Shown piece after piece: positions 1 through 9,108 of a stretch of 64,000 nt of DNA. The stretch comes from Leucobacter chromiiresistens (lineage in GTDB: Bacteria > Actinomycetota > Actinomycetes > Actinomycetales > Microbacteriaceae), in assembly GCF_900102345.1 (NCBI RefSeq), contig NZ_FNKB01000001.1, positions 868,001 to 932,000 of the forward strand, given 5' to 3'. The position numbers and the translations under genes are program-made. Under the pieces are notes generated by a model that ran no database searches, was not told where the DNA came from, and saw only the letters and a list, made by a program, of their open reading frames with translations. The stretch's first letter is position 1, and every line of letters begins with the position of its first letter.

Positions 1-785
1 GTGTACGACGCGACGCGCTCGGCGAGTGCGGGGGTGACGACCTGGTAGTCGATGCGCCACCCGGTGTCGTTGTCGAACGCCTGGCCGCGGTTCGACCACC
101 ACGTGTACGGGCCCTCGACCTCGCCGTGGAAGCGGCGGCCCACGTCGACCCAGCCGTAGCCGGGCCCCTCGGTGCCGTCGACGCCGACCACCGTCTCGCC
201 AGCCGGGCCGAAGAAGCGGTCGAAGTAGGCGCGCTCGCGCGGCAGGAAGCCGGCGCGCTTCACGTTGCCCTTCCAGTTCTTGATGTCGAGCTCGCGGTGC
301 CCGACGTTGAAGTCGCCCACGATGGCGACGAGGTCGCGCTCCTCGGCGAGCTCGCGCATGCGCTGGCCCATCGCGTCGAGGAAGGCCCACTTCGCCTCCT
401 GGCGCGGGGTCTCCACCTCGCCGGAGTGCGTGTAGTTGCTGACGACCGTGAGGGGGGTGCCCCCGAGATCGAAGTCGGCCTCGAGCCAGCGGCCCGACGA
501 CTGGATGCGCTCCTGCGCGTCGAGCGCGCCGAGCCCGACGCGGTGCCCGGTGGCGGGCACGCGGCTCGCGATCGCGACGCCCGCGCGACCCTTGATCTGG
601 CAGGGGTCGTGGATGAAGTGCCAGTCGTCGCCGAGCAGCTCGGTGAGGTGCGCGTCGTCGGCCCGCACCTCCTGCAGCGCGAGCACGTCGACGCCTCGCG
701 CGTCGAGCCACTCGCCCATGCCCTTCCGGAAGGCGGCCCGGATGCCGTTGACGTTGACGGATGCGACGCGCAGGGTTTCAGCCAT
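1..785 (-). CDS. Exonuclease III-family endonuclease/exonuclease, C-terminus outside window
   Basis: Endonuclease/exonuclease/phosphatase-fold protein that would cut DNA at abasic sites. About 261 codons are visible; the 3' end runs off the window. The N-terminus VASVNVNGIR matches the metal-binding Asn motif of the family, LALQEV carries the catalytic Glu, VGDFNVGH the Asp/Asn pair, and the visible part ends close to the usual C-terminal region (WRIDYQVVT). The start is ATG at 785. A second family member lies just upstream on the same strand with a 66-bp gap, so the two are probably co-transcribed paralogues. Family assignment is firm; which substrate each prefers cannot be read from sequence. 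Confidence 0.9.
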   Translation of the reverse strand, partial: MAETLRVASVNVNGIRAAFRKGMGEWLDARGVDVLALQEVRADDAHLTELLGDDWHFIHDPCQIKGRAGVAIASRVPATGHRVGLGALDAQERIQSSGRWLEADFDLGGTPLTVVSNYTHSGEVETPRQEAKWAFLDAMGQRMRELAEERDLVAIVGDFNVGHRELDIKNWKGNVKRAGFLPRERAYFDRFFGPAGETVVGVDGTEGPGYGWVDVGRRFHGEVEGPYTWWSNRGQAFDNDTGWRIDYQVVTPALAERVASY

Positions 786-851
786 GCCCGCCAGTCTACG
801 GCGACCGCAACGACGGCATCGAGCGGGCGGAGCTTTCGAGAACGCCGGGCG

Positions 852-1730
852 TCAGAACACCATCGGGCGGTCGTCGTCATCGTCGAAGGTGCCGCCGAGC
901 AGGTCGACGTCGATGTCGCAGACGACGGGAACGTGGTCGCTGGGCGCATCGCCCTTGCGCTCCTCGCGGTCGATGACGGCGCCCGTCACGGCGTCGGCGA
1001 AGGCGGGCGACCCCATGATGAAGTCGATGCGCATGCCCTGGTTCTTCGGGAACTTGCCCGCCTGGTAGTCCCAGAAGGTGTACCCCTCGGGAACGATGGG
1101 GCGCACGACGTCGGTGACGAGGGTCTCGAACGAGGCGAACATCGAGCGCTCCTCGGGCGAGACGTGCGTGGATGCGCCGGGGCGGAACGACGGGTCGGCC
1201 ATGTCGCCCTCGCGGGGGGCGATGTTCCAGTCGCCCATGAGGGCGAGGGGCAGCTGCGGGTCGGCGTCGAGCCAGGCCCGGGCGTCTTCGCGGAGCGCTG
1301 CGAGCCACTCCAGTTTGTATGCGAAGTGCGGGTCGTCGAGCGACCGGCCGTTGGGCACGTACAGGCTCCAGAGGCGGAGGTCGCCGACGGAGACGCCGAG
1401 CGCGCGGGCCTCGAGCGGCAGGCCGTTGGGGCCGACGCCCTGCACGGACTCCTGGCCCTTCACCGGCTTGCCGAATCCGGGCATTCCCGCGAAGCTGCGT
1501 GCGACGTCGGTCATCTCGTGGCGGCTGGCGATCGCGACGCCGTTCCACTGATTGAGGCCGTGGATCTCGACCGCGTACCCGGCCTGCTCGAACGCGGCGA
1601 TCGGAAACCGATCGGGCCGGCACTTGATCTCCTGCATCGCCAGCACGTCGATGTCTTCGCGCACGAGCCAGTCGACCACGCGGCCGAAACGAGTGCGGAT
1701 CGAGTTGACGTTCCAGGTGGCGATGCGCAT
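852..1730 (-). CDS. xth: Exodeoxyribonuclease III (Xth family)
   Basis: A 292-aa enzyme of base-excision repair (AP endonuclease, 3'-5' exonuclease). It starts MRIATWNVNSIR at ATG 1730; an open frame extends further upstream but lacks similarity. Visible motifs are AMQEIK (catalytic Glu), MGDWNIAP (Asp/Asn) and SDHVPVV with the catalytic Asp-His near the C-terminus. The tail is an acidic run of Asp residues. Family length is about 250-280, so it is complete. Together with the gene at 1-785 it forms a tandem pair of related nucleases. Confidence 0.93.
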   Translation of the reverse strand: MRIATWNVNSIRTRFGRVVDWLVREDIDVLAMQEIKCRPDRFPIAAFEQAGYAVEIHGLNQWNGVAIASRHEMTDVARSFAGMPGFGKPVKGQESVQGVGPNGLPLEARALGVSVGDLRLWSLYVPNGRSLDDPHFAYKLEWLAALREDARAWLDADPQLPLALMGDWNIAPREGDMADPSFRPGASTHVSPEERSMFASFETLVTDVVRPIVPEGYTFWDYQAGKFPKNQGMRIDFIMGSPAFADAVTGAVIDREERKGDAPSDHVPVVCDIDVDLLGGTFDDDDDRPMVF

Positions 1731-1827
1731 GGAATTCAGCCTACCGCCGGGTGCTTGCGCAACTCGGCCGGCCCCGTCAGAATCTGGGCAAGGCCCGCGA
1801 GGCTTTCGGGGGCCCGGAGGGAGCGTC

Positions 1828-4488
1828 ATGGCGGCGCGCGGATCGCAGGCGGGAGCGCGTGGAGACCGGATCGCGGTTCCGCGTCGCAGGCTGCACGACG
1901 TCGTCGAGGCGGCGCGCCCCGAGGGGTCGGTGACGGTGCTCATCGGCGAAGCCGGCAACGGCAAGGGGTACCTGGCGGAGCAGGCGGCGCTCGCGCTCGC
2001 CGCAGAGCTGCCGGGCGCCTGCGCGGTCGAGGTGCTGCCGCGGCCGTCGCGCCCGGCGAGCGGCATCCCGTCGGTGTTCCCGGGCGGCGCGGCGGCGGAG
2101 CGGTCCGGGGGCTCGGCCGACGATGCCGCCCGGCCGCCGCCCGAGGGCGCAGACGGCGACGTCGGTGCGACCCTCGGCGGCGTGGACGCGGGGGCGCCCG
2201 TGATCCTCGTCGCCCCCGACATCGACGAGTACCCGCCGCACGACCTGCGCGTTCTCGCCGAGCTGGCCCGCACGCGCACGGTGCGCATCATCGCGACGGC
2301 TCGGCAGCTCTCGAGCGCGATCGACCGCGTCGGCAGCGGCCCGCAGGTGCAGCGTCTCAGCATCGGGGCGCTCGACCTGGAGGAGAGCGCGGGCTTCCTC
2401 TGCTCCATGCTGGGCGTGGATCGCATCGACGCCGATACGCTGGCGCGCTGGCACGCGGTGTCGGGCGGAAACGCCTACGCGCTGGCCGTGCTCGCGCTCG
2501 CCGCAGACCGGGCCGGCGACCTGCGCCGCAGCCGCGGCACGGCGTGGGCGGCGCGGCGGGAGGACGTCGTGACGGGGGAGTACGCGCGACTGCTCGCCGC
2601 CTCGTGCACGGAGCCCGAATGGCAGGCGCTCGAATTCATCGCGCAGGCCGAGCCCATCTTCGAGACCGCGCTGCTGCGCAGCATCGACGCCGGGGTGCTG
2701 ACCGCCCTCTTCGAGCGGGGCCTCGTGGTCACGCAGACGCGTGCGGGGGCGCCGACGCTCACGCTCGGCCATCCGCTGCTCGCCGCCTCGGTGCGCGCCG
2801 CCATGTCGCCCGTGCGGCGCATCGAGCTCGACGACCGCATCTTCGGCGTGCTCGACGAGGATCGCGCGGGCGGCGACCCCGTGGCCGACACCGAACGGCT
2901 GATCCGGCTCGTCGTGTTCGGCACGGCGGCGGGGCGGCGCCTGCCGTTCCCGTGGGTCTGGCGCGCGTTCGAGTCGCTGGCGCGGGGCGGCGATCCGCGA
3001 CTGGTGCTGCGCCTGGCGCGCAGCACCGCCGAGCATCCCGACGCCGACGGGGCGCAGGCGGGGAGCGCTGCCCTGCGGGCGGTGCGCATCGGGCGCCTGC
3101 TCGGCGACGAGCCGGCCCGTCGGGCGGCGCTCGACCGCGTCGCGGAGCTGCTCGCCGATGCGGCACTGCGCGCCACAATGGCGGCGACGCTGGAGGTCGC
3201 GCTGATCACCACGGTGCTGCAGGAGCGGGTGCGCGACGGCGGCGACCTGGAGGCGGCGCTGGGCGAGCTCGACGCGCTGGAGGCCCGGACCGGTCATGCG
3301 GCGGCGCGCGCGATGGTCGGCAGCGCCCGCGTGCAGGTGCTCGCCGAGGCCGGGCGGCTGCGGGAGGCGGCCGAGGCGTGCCCGCCGCTCGAGGTGTCGG
3401 CGGACCTCGGCATCGAGTGGGCCCGCTCCCCGGGGCGGGCGATGGCCTCGCTCATCCTCGATCAGCGCGGCGCCGTGGAGCAGGCGGTGGCGAGCGCCGA
3501 GCACGCGCGGGCGCTGAGCCGGCTCGGGCCGCACTCCCGCAGCGACCTCGTCGACATCCAGGGCTTCTGCACGCTGCTCGGGTACTGGGTGAGCGGAAGC
3601 CGCGAGAGTGCGCGACGCGTGTACGAGGGGCTCGCCGGCGAGGCGTCGGCCGATGCGCACGCCGAGGCCCACTACTCGGGGCTGGTCGAGGTCGGAGCCG
3701 TGCTGCTCGCGGTGCAGGAGGGCCGGTGGATGGAGGCGGTGGGGAGCGGGGAGCGCCTGGCGGATCGGCTGGCGTCGAGCGATCCGTACGCGCTCGCCCC
3801 GCTCGTGCAGGCCGCCCTCGGGCTCGCTCTGGCGGTGCTCGGGGAGCGCGACGGCGCGATGCGCGCGATCGGCGCATCGGAGTCGCCGCAGCGGGGCGTC
3901 TCGATGGCCGTCGGCGGGCATCGGCGGGTACTCGCGCTGCGCGCCCGGCAGTGGCTGCGGGATCCGCGGGCCGCCGACGAAGCCGCGCGGATCGCCGACT
4001 GGGCGGCGCGCGAACGGCTGCCCTACATCGAGCTGCTCGCGCGGCACGCCCGCGCGTACGAGACGCGGGCCGTCGAAGCCGGTGAGCTGACGACCGCCGA
4101 GCGGCTGGCGGCGCAGATCGACGGCCCGCTCGGCGTCGCGCTCCTCGCGCACCTGTCGCGGATCGCTCGCGCGCCCGGGTCGGGGGCGCCGGCCGGCGTG
4201 CGGGCCGCGGCGGGCGAGGAGCCCGAGATCCGCCTGCTCGCCGATCTCGGCATCTGGCTGCCGATGCCGCCCGCGCCCGATCTCACGCCCCGGGAGCGGG
4301 AGATCGTGCTGCTCGCGGCGCTCGGGTACTCCAGCAGATTCATCGCCGAGCGCCTCACCATCTCCGCGCGCACCGTCGAGACGCATCTCTCCCACGCCTT
4401 CGCCAAGATCGGCGTCGAGAACCGCGACGAGCTGCGCGAGTGGGTGGCCCGGAATCGCACCGCGATGACCCCGCCGCGAAGTACGTAA
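1828..4488 (+). CDS. Large LuxR-family (LAL-like) transcriptional regulator
   Basis: An 886-aa regulator with an N-terminal ATPase-like region and a C-terminal LuxR helix-turn-helix. The HTH is clear at about residues 815-875 (LTPREREIVLLAALGYSSRFIAERL region, then SARTVETHLSHAFAKIGV). A P-loop-like GEAGNGKG sits near residue 40 and a Walker B-like hydrophobic strand ending in Asp near residue 135. The middle looks like helical repeats rich in Ala and Glu. The start ATG 1828 was chosen because the frame upstream lies antisense to xth. The P-loop lacks the usual Ser/Thr after Lys, so ATP hydrolysis is uncertain. The ligand and target genes are unknown; the downstream surface-protein gene is a possible target by position. 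Confidence 0.85.
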   Translation: MAARGSQAGARGDRIAVPRRRLHDVVEAARPEGSVTVLIGEAGNGKGYLAEQAALALAAELPGACAVEVLPRPSRPASGIPSVFPGGAAAERSGGSADDAARPPPEGADGDVGATLGGVDAGAPVILVAPDIDEYPPHDLRVLAELARTRTVRIIATARQLSSAIDRVGSGPQVQRLSIGALDLEESAGFLCSMLGVDRIDADTLARWHAVSGGNAYALAVLALAADRAGDLRRSRGTAWAARREDVVTGEYARLLAASCTEPEWQALEFIAQAEPIFETALLRSIDAGVLTALFERGLVVTQTRAGAPTLTLGHPLLAASVRAAMSPVRRIELDDRIFGVLDEDRAGGDPVADTERLIRLVVFGTAAGRRLPFPWVWRAFESLARGGDPRLVLRLARSTAEHPDADGAQAGSAALRAVRIGRLLGDEPARRAALDRVAELLADAALRATMAATLEVALITTVLQERVRDGGDLEAALGELDALEARTGHAAARAMVGSARVQVLAEAGRLREAAEACPPLEVSADLGIEWARSPGRAMASLILDQRGAVEQAVASAEHARALSRLGPHSRSDLVDIQGFCTLLGYWVSGSRESARRVYEGLAGEASADAHAEAHYSGLVEVGAVLLAVQEGRWMEAVGSGERLADRLASSDPYALAPLVQAALGLALAVLGERDGAMRAIGASESPQRGVSMAVGGHRRVLALRARQWLRDPRAADEAARIADWAARERLPYIELLARHARAYETRAVEAGELTTAERLAAQIDGPLGVALLAHLSRIARAPGSGAPAGVRAAAGEEPEIRLLADLGIWLPMPPAPDLTPREREIVLLAALGYSSRFIAERLTISARTVETHLSHAFAKIGVENRDELREWVARNRTAMTPPRST

Positions 4489-4602
4489 TTCCCCCGGATC
4501 CGCCGCCGCGAACCCGCACGTAGCCTGCGATCAGGTTGACCGAAGATGCGCGGCCCGGGGGGTTTCTCAAGTGCCGTGCGCACCTGAGAAGCGAGAAGGA
4601 TC

Positions 4603-6255
4603 ATGCACACATCGGTTCGGGGCGACGGCATCGGAGCCGCACCTCGATTGCAGCGCAGTCGCCTGACGATTGCCCTCATCGGCGCGCTCGCGCTGACGGT
4701 CGGACCCGGCATCGGAGCCGCGTCCGCAGACGAGTTGAACGGCACCGCGACGGAGACGTCGGAGGTGTCGGCCGCGTCGACCGCCTCGGCGCCGGAGGCC
4801 GCAGCGGCCACCGCACCGGAGCCCGAGCCCGCACTCGCGGCGCCGGAGGCGGCACCGCCCGCCGCAGAGCCCGTCGTCGAGCCCGCCGCCGAGCCCGTCG
4901 TCGAAGCCCCGGCCGCCCCGGCCCCGGTCGTCGATTCCCCGGCCGCGCCCCTGCCCGAGCCGCCCGCGGCGCCCGAGGCTCCCGCCTCCGAACCCCTGCC
5001 CGCGGTCGAACCGGCGGCGGAGCCCGTCGCCGACCCCGCGGTCGATGCCGCGGTCGAGTCGCCTGCGGCGCCCGAAGCGCGGGCCTCCGACGCCGCGCCG
5101 AAGACCGAGACGCGCACCGGCAGCGAGAACCCGCACAACAAGGTGACGCTCTGCCACGCCACCGGCTCCGAGAAGAACCCGTACGTGTCGATCACGGTGA
5201 ACGCCAACGGCACTGCGAACGGGCACATCGGCCATCAGGATGGCCGCGACATCATCCCTCCCTTCACCTACAACGATCACGGCGAGGAGGGGTCGTTCGG
5301 CGGCCAGAACTGGGATGCGGCGGGCCAGGCGATCTGGAACAACGGATGCGCACCGGTCGATCCCGATCCCGACCCCGACCCGGAAGCGCCGGTGCTCTCC
5401 ATCGCACCGCTCGCGTGCGTGCCGCTCGGCGACCCGCTGCCCGAGAGCATCGCGGTCACCGTCTCCGGTCTCACCGAATCCGGCGCGTGGACGCTGACCG
5501 CGACCGGCACCGGCGGCCGCAGCGCCTCGGTCGAGGTGCTCGGCAACGGCACCTACGCCGTGCCGGTCGACGGCGAGGGCTCGTACACGGTGACCATCGG
5601 CTCCGCCGACGGGGTCGCCGACACGGAGACGGTCGTCGTCGCCCGCTGCCCCGACCCCCACGTGCCGGAGCTGCCGGTGCTCGAGGTTCCCGAGCTGCCG
5701 TGCATCGCCGTGGACGCGGCACTGCCGACGTCCATCGCCGTGACCGTCAGCGGGTTCACTGATGACGAGGTCGCTGCGACCGCGCATGAGGCGGTCGCGT
5801 ACCTGCTGAGGATCAGCGGCGGGTCTGCGGGCGAGGCGACCGTCGCGGTCGACGGGAACGGCAGCTACACGCTGCCGCTGTCGGGCGCCGGCGTCTACAC
5901 CGTGGAGCTGATGGCGGGCGAGTCCGTCGCATCGGCCTCGGTGACCGTGCAGCGCTGCGAGTCGCCGACGCCGCCCGAGCCGCCCGAGCCGCCCGCGCCG
6001 CCGGCCGAGCCCGTGGAGCCGGTCGTGCCGGTCGTGCCGAAGGCCGCCGTGCCGCCGATGGTGGTCACGCCGGCCCCGGTGACGGTACGCGTCGAGTCCC
6101 CGGCTCCCGTGCGGGCCGCCGAGGAGCAGCCGCTGCTCGCGGTGACGGGAGCCGACGACGGCGGAGCGGACCTCGCCGTCGCGACGCTCGCGACGCTCAC
6201 GGCGCTCGTCGGAGGAGCGATGCTGCTGTCAGTGCGGCGCCAGCGCCGCTCTTAG
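4603..6255 (+). CDS. Secreted cell-wall protein with LAXTG sortase signal
   Basis: A 550-aa exported surface protein. It has an N-terminal signal peptide (hydrophobic stretch at about residues 22-45 ending GAASA). A long Pro/Ala/Glu-rich stalk follows (about 55-165). Next comes a Cys-containing domain (about 170-260, with VTLCHATGSEKNPYVSITV), then two repeated beta-type domains, each beginning with a short Cys-Pro element and containing SIAVTVSG. The C-terminus has LAVTG, a hydrophobic helix and the charged tail RRQRRS: a class E sortase (LAXTG) signal typical of high-GC actinobacteria. An AAGGATCATG-type ribosome site precedes ATG 4603. Function beyond the wall stalk is unknown. Confidence 0.8.
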   Translation: MHTSVRGDGIGAAPRLQRSRLTIALIGALALTVGPGIGAASADELNGTATETSEVSAASTASAPEAAAATAPEPEPALAAPEAAPPAAEPVVEPAAEPVVEAPAAPAPVVDSPAAPLPEPPAAPEAPASEPLPAVEPAAEPVADPAVDAAVESPAAPEARASDAAPKTETRTGSENPHNKVTLCHATGSEKNPYVSITVNANGTANGHIGHQDGRDIIPPFTYNDHGEEGSFGGQNWDAAGQAIWNNGCAPVDPDPDPDPEAPVLSIAPLACVPLGDPLPESIAVTVSGLTESGAWTLTATGTGGRSASVEVLGNGTYAVPVDGEGSYTVTIGSADGVADTETVVVARCPDPHVPELPVLEVPELPCIAVDAALPTSIAVTVSGFTDDEVAATAHEAVAYLLRISGGSAGEATVAVDGNGSYTLPLSGAGVYTVELMAGESVASASVTVQRCESPTPPEPPEPPAPPAEPVEPVVPVVPKAAVPPMVVTPAPVTVRVESPAPVRAAEEQPLLAVTGADDGGADLAVATLATLTALVGGAMLLSVRRQRRS

Positions 6256-6463
6256 GCGCACGACGCACGACGTACGACGCGAATGACGCGGCCGGTGGTG
6301 CTGGCGGGAAGACCCGCAGCGCCGCCGGCCGCACGTGCGCGTCGGGCCGCGCACCGATCGGAAGCGCCGCAGCACTCTCCAAGCGCACTTCCAGTACCAC
6401 GGGGTACATTGAGTCGTTATGTCGGGCGCGATCAGCGCTGCCCGCGCGATTCTGGGAAGCTGA
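6256..6463. other. Intergenic region between surface protein and LCP gene
   Basis: About 208 bp with no convincing gene. It presumably holds the terminator of the upstream gene and the promoter of the LCP gene; I see no strong hairpin. Confidence 0.4.
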
Positions 6464-7771
6464 ATGACACAGAAACCTGCTGGAGCACTCGAACGCCACT
6501 CGTTCGTGCGTCATGGCAAGCTCCGTCGTTCGAGCGCATGGGGAAACGCGCTTCGAGTGCTGCTCACCACCGCAATCGTCGTGGTGCTGAGCGGAGTGGC
6601 CACCGTCTCGTACGCCGTCTTCGGCCTCGTGGGAGACCTCGACACCGTCGAGCTCGGCAACGAGTCGACCGCCGTGGGGGTGGGCGACAGCACCATCGAC
6701 GGCGCGCTCACCGTGCTGCTCGTGGGATCCGACTCGCGCGCCGGGCAGGAGATCGACGACGGCGAGGAGGGCGAGCTCAACGACGTCACGATGATGCTGC
6801 ACGTCTCGGCCGACCACAAGAACGCCACGGTCGTGAGCTTCCCGCGAGACCTCATGCTGCCCATCCCGAGCTGCCCCGGGCCGAACGGCGAGCCCGACTA
6901 CTACTCGGCGATGAGCGAGCAGCAGCTGAACTCGACGCTCGCGAACGGCGGCCTGCCCTGCGTGGCCGAGACGATCTCCGAGCTCACCGGCATGGAGATC
7001 CCCAACGCCGCGCTCATCACGTTCGATGGGGTCATCGGCGTCTCGAACGCGATCGGAGGCGTCGAGGTCTGCCTCGCGCAGCCGATCGTCGACGAGCACA
7101 CCGATCTCGACCTCCCCGCCGGCGAGAACACGCTCGTGGGGCTCGAGGCGCTGCAGTTCCTGCGCACCCGCCACGGCGTCGGCAACGGCGGCGACACGAG
7201 CCGCATCAGCAACCAGCAGGTCTTCATGTCGGCCCTCGTGCAGAAGCTGAAGAGCGCCGACACCCTCTCCGACCCGATGAAGGTCTACGGCCTCGCGAAG
7301 GCCGCGGTCGAGAACATGACCCTCTCGAAGAACATGGCGAGCGTGCCGTTCATGCAGCAGGTCGCGAACACCGTCAAGGACATCGATCTCGAGAACATCA
7401 ACTTCGTGCAGTACCCGTCGTTCGACCACCCCTATCAGTCGGGGCGTCTGACCCCCGACTATGCGAGCGGCGACGCGCTCTTCGAGCTGATCAAGAGCGG
7501 CCAGCCGTTCGCGGTGGACTCCGTGGGCGAGGGCGTCGCGGTCGAGGGCGCCGATGAGGCGGCTCCCGAGACGGGCGCGGAGACTCCGGCCCCCGAGGAG
7601 ACCACCGCTCCCGAGGAGACCACCGCTCCCGAGGAGACGGCCCCGGCCGATCCGAACGCCACCGCGCCCCCGACGGAGGAGCCTGCGACGCAGGAGCCGT
7701 CGCTCCCCGAGAACGTCACGGGCGTGCAGGCCGACAAGTCGGTGTGCTCGATGGGCCGCACCGTGTATTGA
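6464..7771 (+). CDS. LytR-CpsA-Psr (LCP) family wall glycopolymer ligase
   Basis: A 435-aa membrane-anchored enzyme that attaches polyprenyl-linked glycopolymers to peptidoglycan outside the cell. It has one N-terminal transmembrane helix (about 28-50). The LCP domain follows from about residue 80 (TVLLVGSDSRAG, LNDVTMMLHV, VVSFPRDLMLPIP, and FLRTRHGVGNGGDTSRISNQQ), with the conserved Arg/Asp residues of the pyrophosphate-lipid pocket. The tail (about 365-415) is a Pro/Glu/Thr-rich repeat of PEETTA units encoded by an imperfect 18-bp tandem repeat (about 7588-7638). Last gene before the tRNA and probably core chromosome. Confidence 0.9.
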   Translation: MTQKPAGALERHSFVRHGKLRRSSAWGNALRVLLTTAIVVVLSGVATVSYAVFGLVGDLDTVELGNESTAVGVGDSTIDGALTVLLVGSDSRAGQEIDDGEEGELNDVTMMLHVSADHKNATVVSFPRDLMLPIPSCPGPNGEPDYYSAMSEQQLNSTLANGGLPCVAETISELTGMEIPNAALITFDGVIGVSNAIGGVEVCLAQPIVDEHTDLDLPAGENTLVGLEALQFLRTRHGVGNGGDTSRISNQQVFMSALVQKLKSADTLSDPMKVYGLAKAAVENMTLSKNMASVPFMQQVANTVKDIDLENINFVQYPSFDHPYQSGRLTPDYASGDALFELIKSGQPFAVDSVGEGVAVEGADEAAPETGAETPAPEETTAPEETTAPEETAPADPNATAPPTEEPATQEPSLPENVTGVQADKSVCSMGRTVY

Positions 7772-7833
7772 GGCCCGACCGATTTCCACCGCACCCGTTC
7801 GTTCGGGTAGAGTGGATGACGTTGTTCGTGTAT

Positions 7834-7924
7834 GGAGACGTGCCAGAGCGGCCGAATGGACTTCACTGCTAATGAAGGGTCGGGGTTAACTCGACCGGGG
7901 GTTCAAATCCCCCCGTCTCCGCCA
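7834..7924 (+). tRNA. serX: tRNA-Ser(GCU), island attachment site
   Basis: Acceptor stem GGAGACG pairs with CGTCTCC. The anticodon stem-loop CTTCA-CTGCTAA-TGAAG carries GCT, a long variable arm follows, then the T-loop GTTCAAATC, discriminator G and encoded CCA at 7922-7924. The 3' half is directly followed by an integrase reading toward it, as expected for an attL site of a genomic island. Confidence 0.95.
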
Positions 7925-7937
7925 ATTGAACAACACC

Positions 7938-7985
7938 GAGAACCCCTGAATATCGTTGAGAAATCAACGGAGTTCGGGGGTTCTC
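7938..7985. terminator. Nested hairpin at the island edge
   Basis: GAGAACCCC (7938-7946) pairs with GGGGTTCTC (7977-7985), followed by TTT on the + strand. Inside it is a second hairpin CGTTGA-GAAA-TCAACG (7954-7969). It probably ends tRNA transcription and perhaps the integrase transcript from the other side. The integrase stop codon lies inside it, so it may also be part of the att arm region. Confidence 0.55.
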
Positions 7986-9106
7986 GCTTTCTGCGTCCGA
8001 GGTTCTGGCAACAAATTGACAACACCCTGGGTGGCAATGGCCTGATCGAGGCGCTTGGTAAGCGCTTCGAGGTCGTCCTCGAAAAGGTCGGAATAGACGT
8101 CGAGGGTCATTGCTGCAGACGCGTGACCGAGCATCCGCTGCACCGCTTTCACATTCGCTCCGGCGCTCACCGCAAGCGAAGCTGCCGTATGACGAAGGTC
8201 GTGGAGCACCATTCGATCCACTCCTGCGTCGTCTAACGCGCTCTTCCACCACGATTTCGAACCTGTACTTGCTCGCACCCGCTTCATGTAGCCCCCGTAC
8301 CCATTATCGAAAACGAGGTCTGTTGGTTGTCTAGTCGTGGATCGAACCCTGAGGCGCTCGAGCACTTCCGCGGGAACGGGTACCGCGCGAGTCTCGTGAG
8401 ACTTGGGCGTGCCTTCGTGAAATTTCCCGTCTACCTCGACTACATTCCTCGCGACATTGATGCGGCTCTTGTTGAAGTCAATACTTGATACTTGGAGTCC
8501 GATGAGCTCACCCCACCGTAAGCCGCAATAGCCAAGTGTGAGCACGAGCACTTGGTGTTGTCCTGCCGCTGAAGCCACTTTCCAGAGCTCTCGATGCGTT
8601 AGATATCGCCGCGTTTTCTGAAGTGACTTTCGAGGGAGAGAGATGCCGCGGGACACGTTGTTCGCGACGCGTCGATCTCTCTCAGCCGAATCGAGAATGC
8701 CTGCGAGGATTCCATATGCTCTTGCGACGACCGTGGAACTCATGCCGATGTTAGACACCCAGGATTGCACCTCAGAATGACGGATGTCGGCGATCGCGCG
8801 ATTGCCCCACTTTGGTTCGACGTAGTTCTTCCAAGAAGCTTGTAGGGAAGAAAAGCTAGAGGGCTTCAAGACGCCTTCTTTAGAAGCAAGCCAGACAGCA
8901 CCGAGTTCGCGCACAGTGACTCTGCCCTCGGTGGCTGTTACGTATTCACCGCGGGCCTTTGTGATCTCGACTTCAGCGAGTCGCAGCTCGGCGTCTCGCT
9001 TCCGCTTGAACCCCCGTTCACTGGTTTGCTTATGATCGGGGCGCCGGTAGATGATGCGATACCGTTTCTCGCCCTTTGCTGTCCGATAGGCAGAGATGCT
9101 GCCCAT
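7964..9106 (-). CDS. int: Tyrosine-recombinase integrase of the tRNA-Ser island
   Basis: A 380-aa phage-type integrase. The N-terminal arm-binding part starts MGSISAYRTAKGEKRYRIIYR. A SAM-like core-binding domain lies at about 60-150 and the catalytic domain at about 165-350. Catalytic signatures visible are GLRWGELIGL (Arg I), HDLRHTAAS (His-x-x-Arg) and LGHASAAMTLDVYSDL (nucleophile Tyr). The gene reads toward tRNA-Ser, 40 bp away, which indicates the att site. GC content is lower than the chromosomal part. A small protein gene ends 3 bp before its start, suggesting one transcript. Confidence 0.95.
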   Translation of the reverse strand: MGSISAYRTAKGEKRYRIIYRRPDHKQTSERGFKRKRDAELRLAEVEITKARGEYVTATEGRVTVRELGAVWLASKEGVLKPSSFSSLQASWKNYVEPKWGNRAIADIRHSEVQSWVSNIGMSSTVVARAYGILAGILDSAERDRRVANNVSRGISLPRKSLQKTRRYLTHRELWKVASAAGQHQVLVLTLGYCGLRWGELIGLQVSSIDFNKSRINVARNVVEVDGKFHEGTPKSHETRAVPVPAEVLERLRVRSTTRQPTDLVFDNGYGGYMKRVRASTGSKSWWKSALDDAGVDRMVLHDLRHTAASLAVSAGANVKAVQRMLGHASAAMTLDVYSDLFEDDLEALTKRLDQAIATQGVVNLLPEPRTQKARTPELR

Positions 9107-9108
9107 GG

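Noticed and set aside
852..2426. Extended exonuclease III frame starting far upstream
   Set aside because: Residues before ATG 1730 show no nuclease similarity and overlap the LuxR gene; the start MRIATWNVNSIR is the family N-terminus.
126..4085. A 1319-codon open frame on the + strand
   Set aside because: It runs antisense to two exonuclease III genes and out of frame with the LuxR gene; low-complexity composition typical of high-GC shadow frames.
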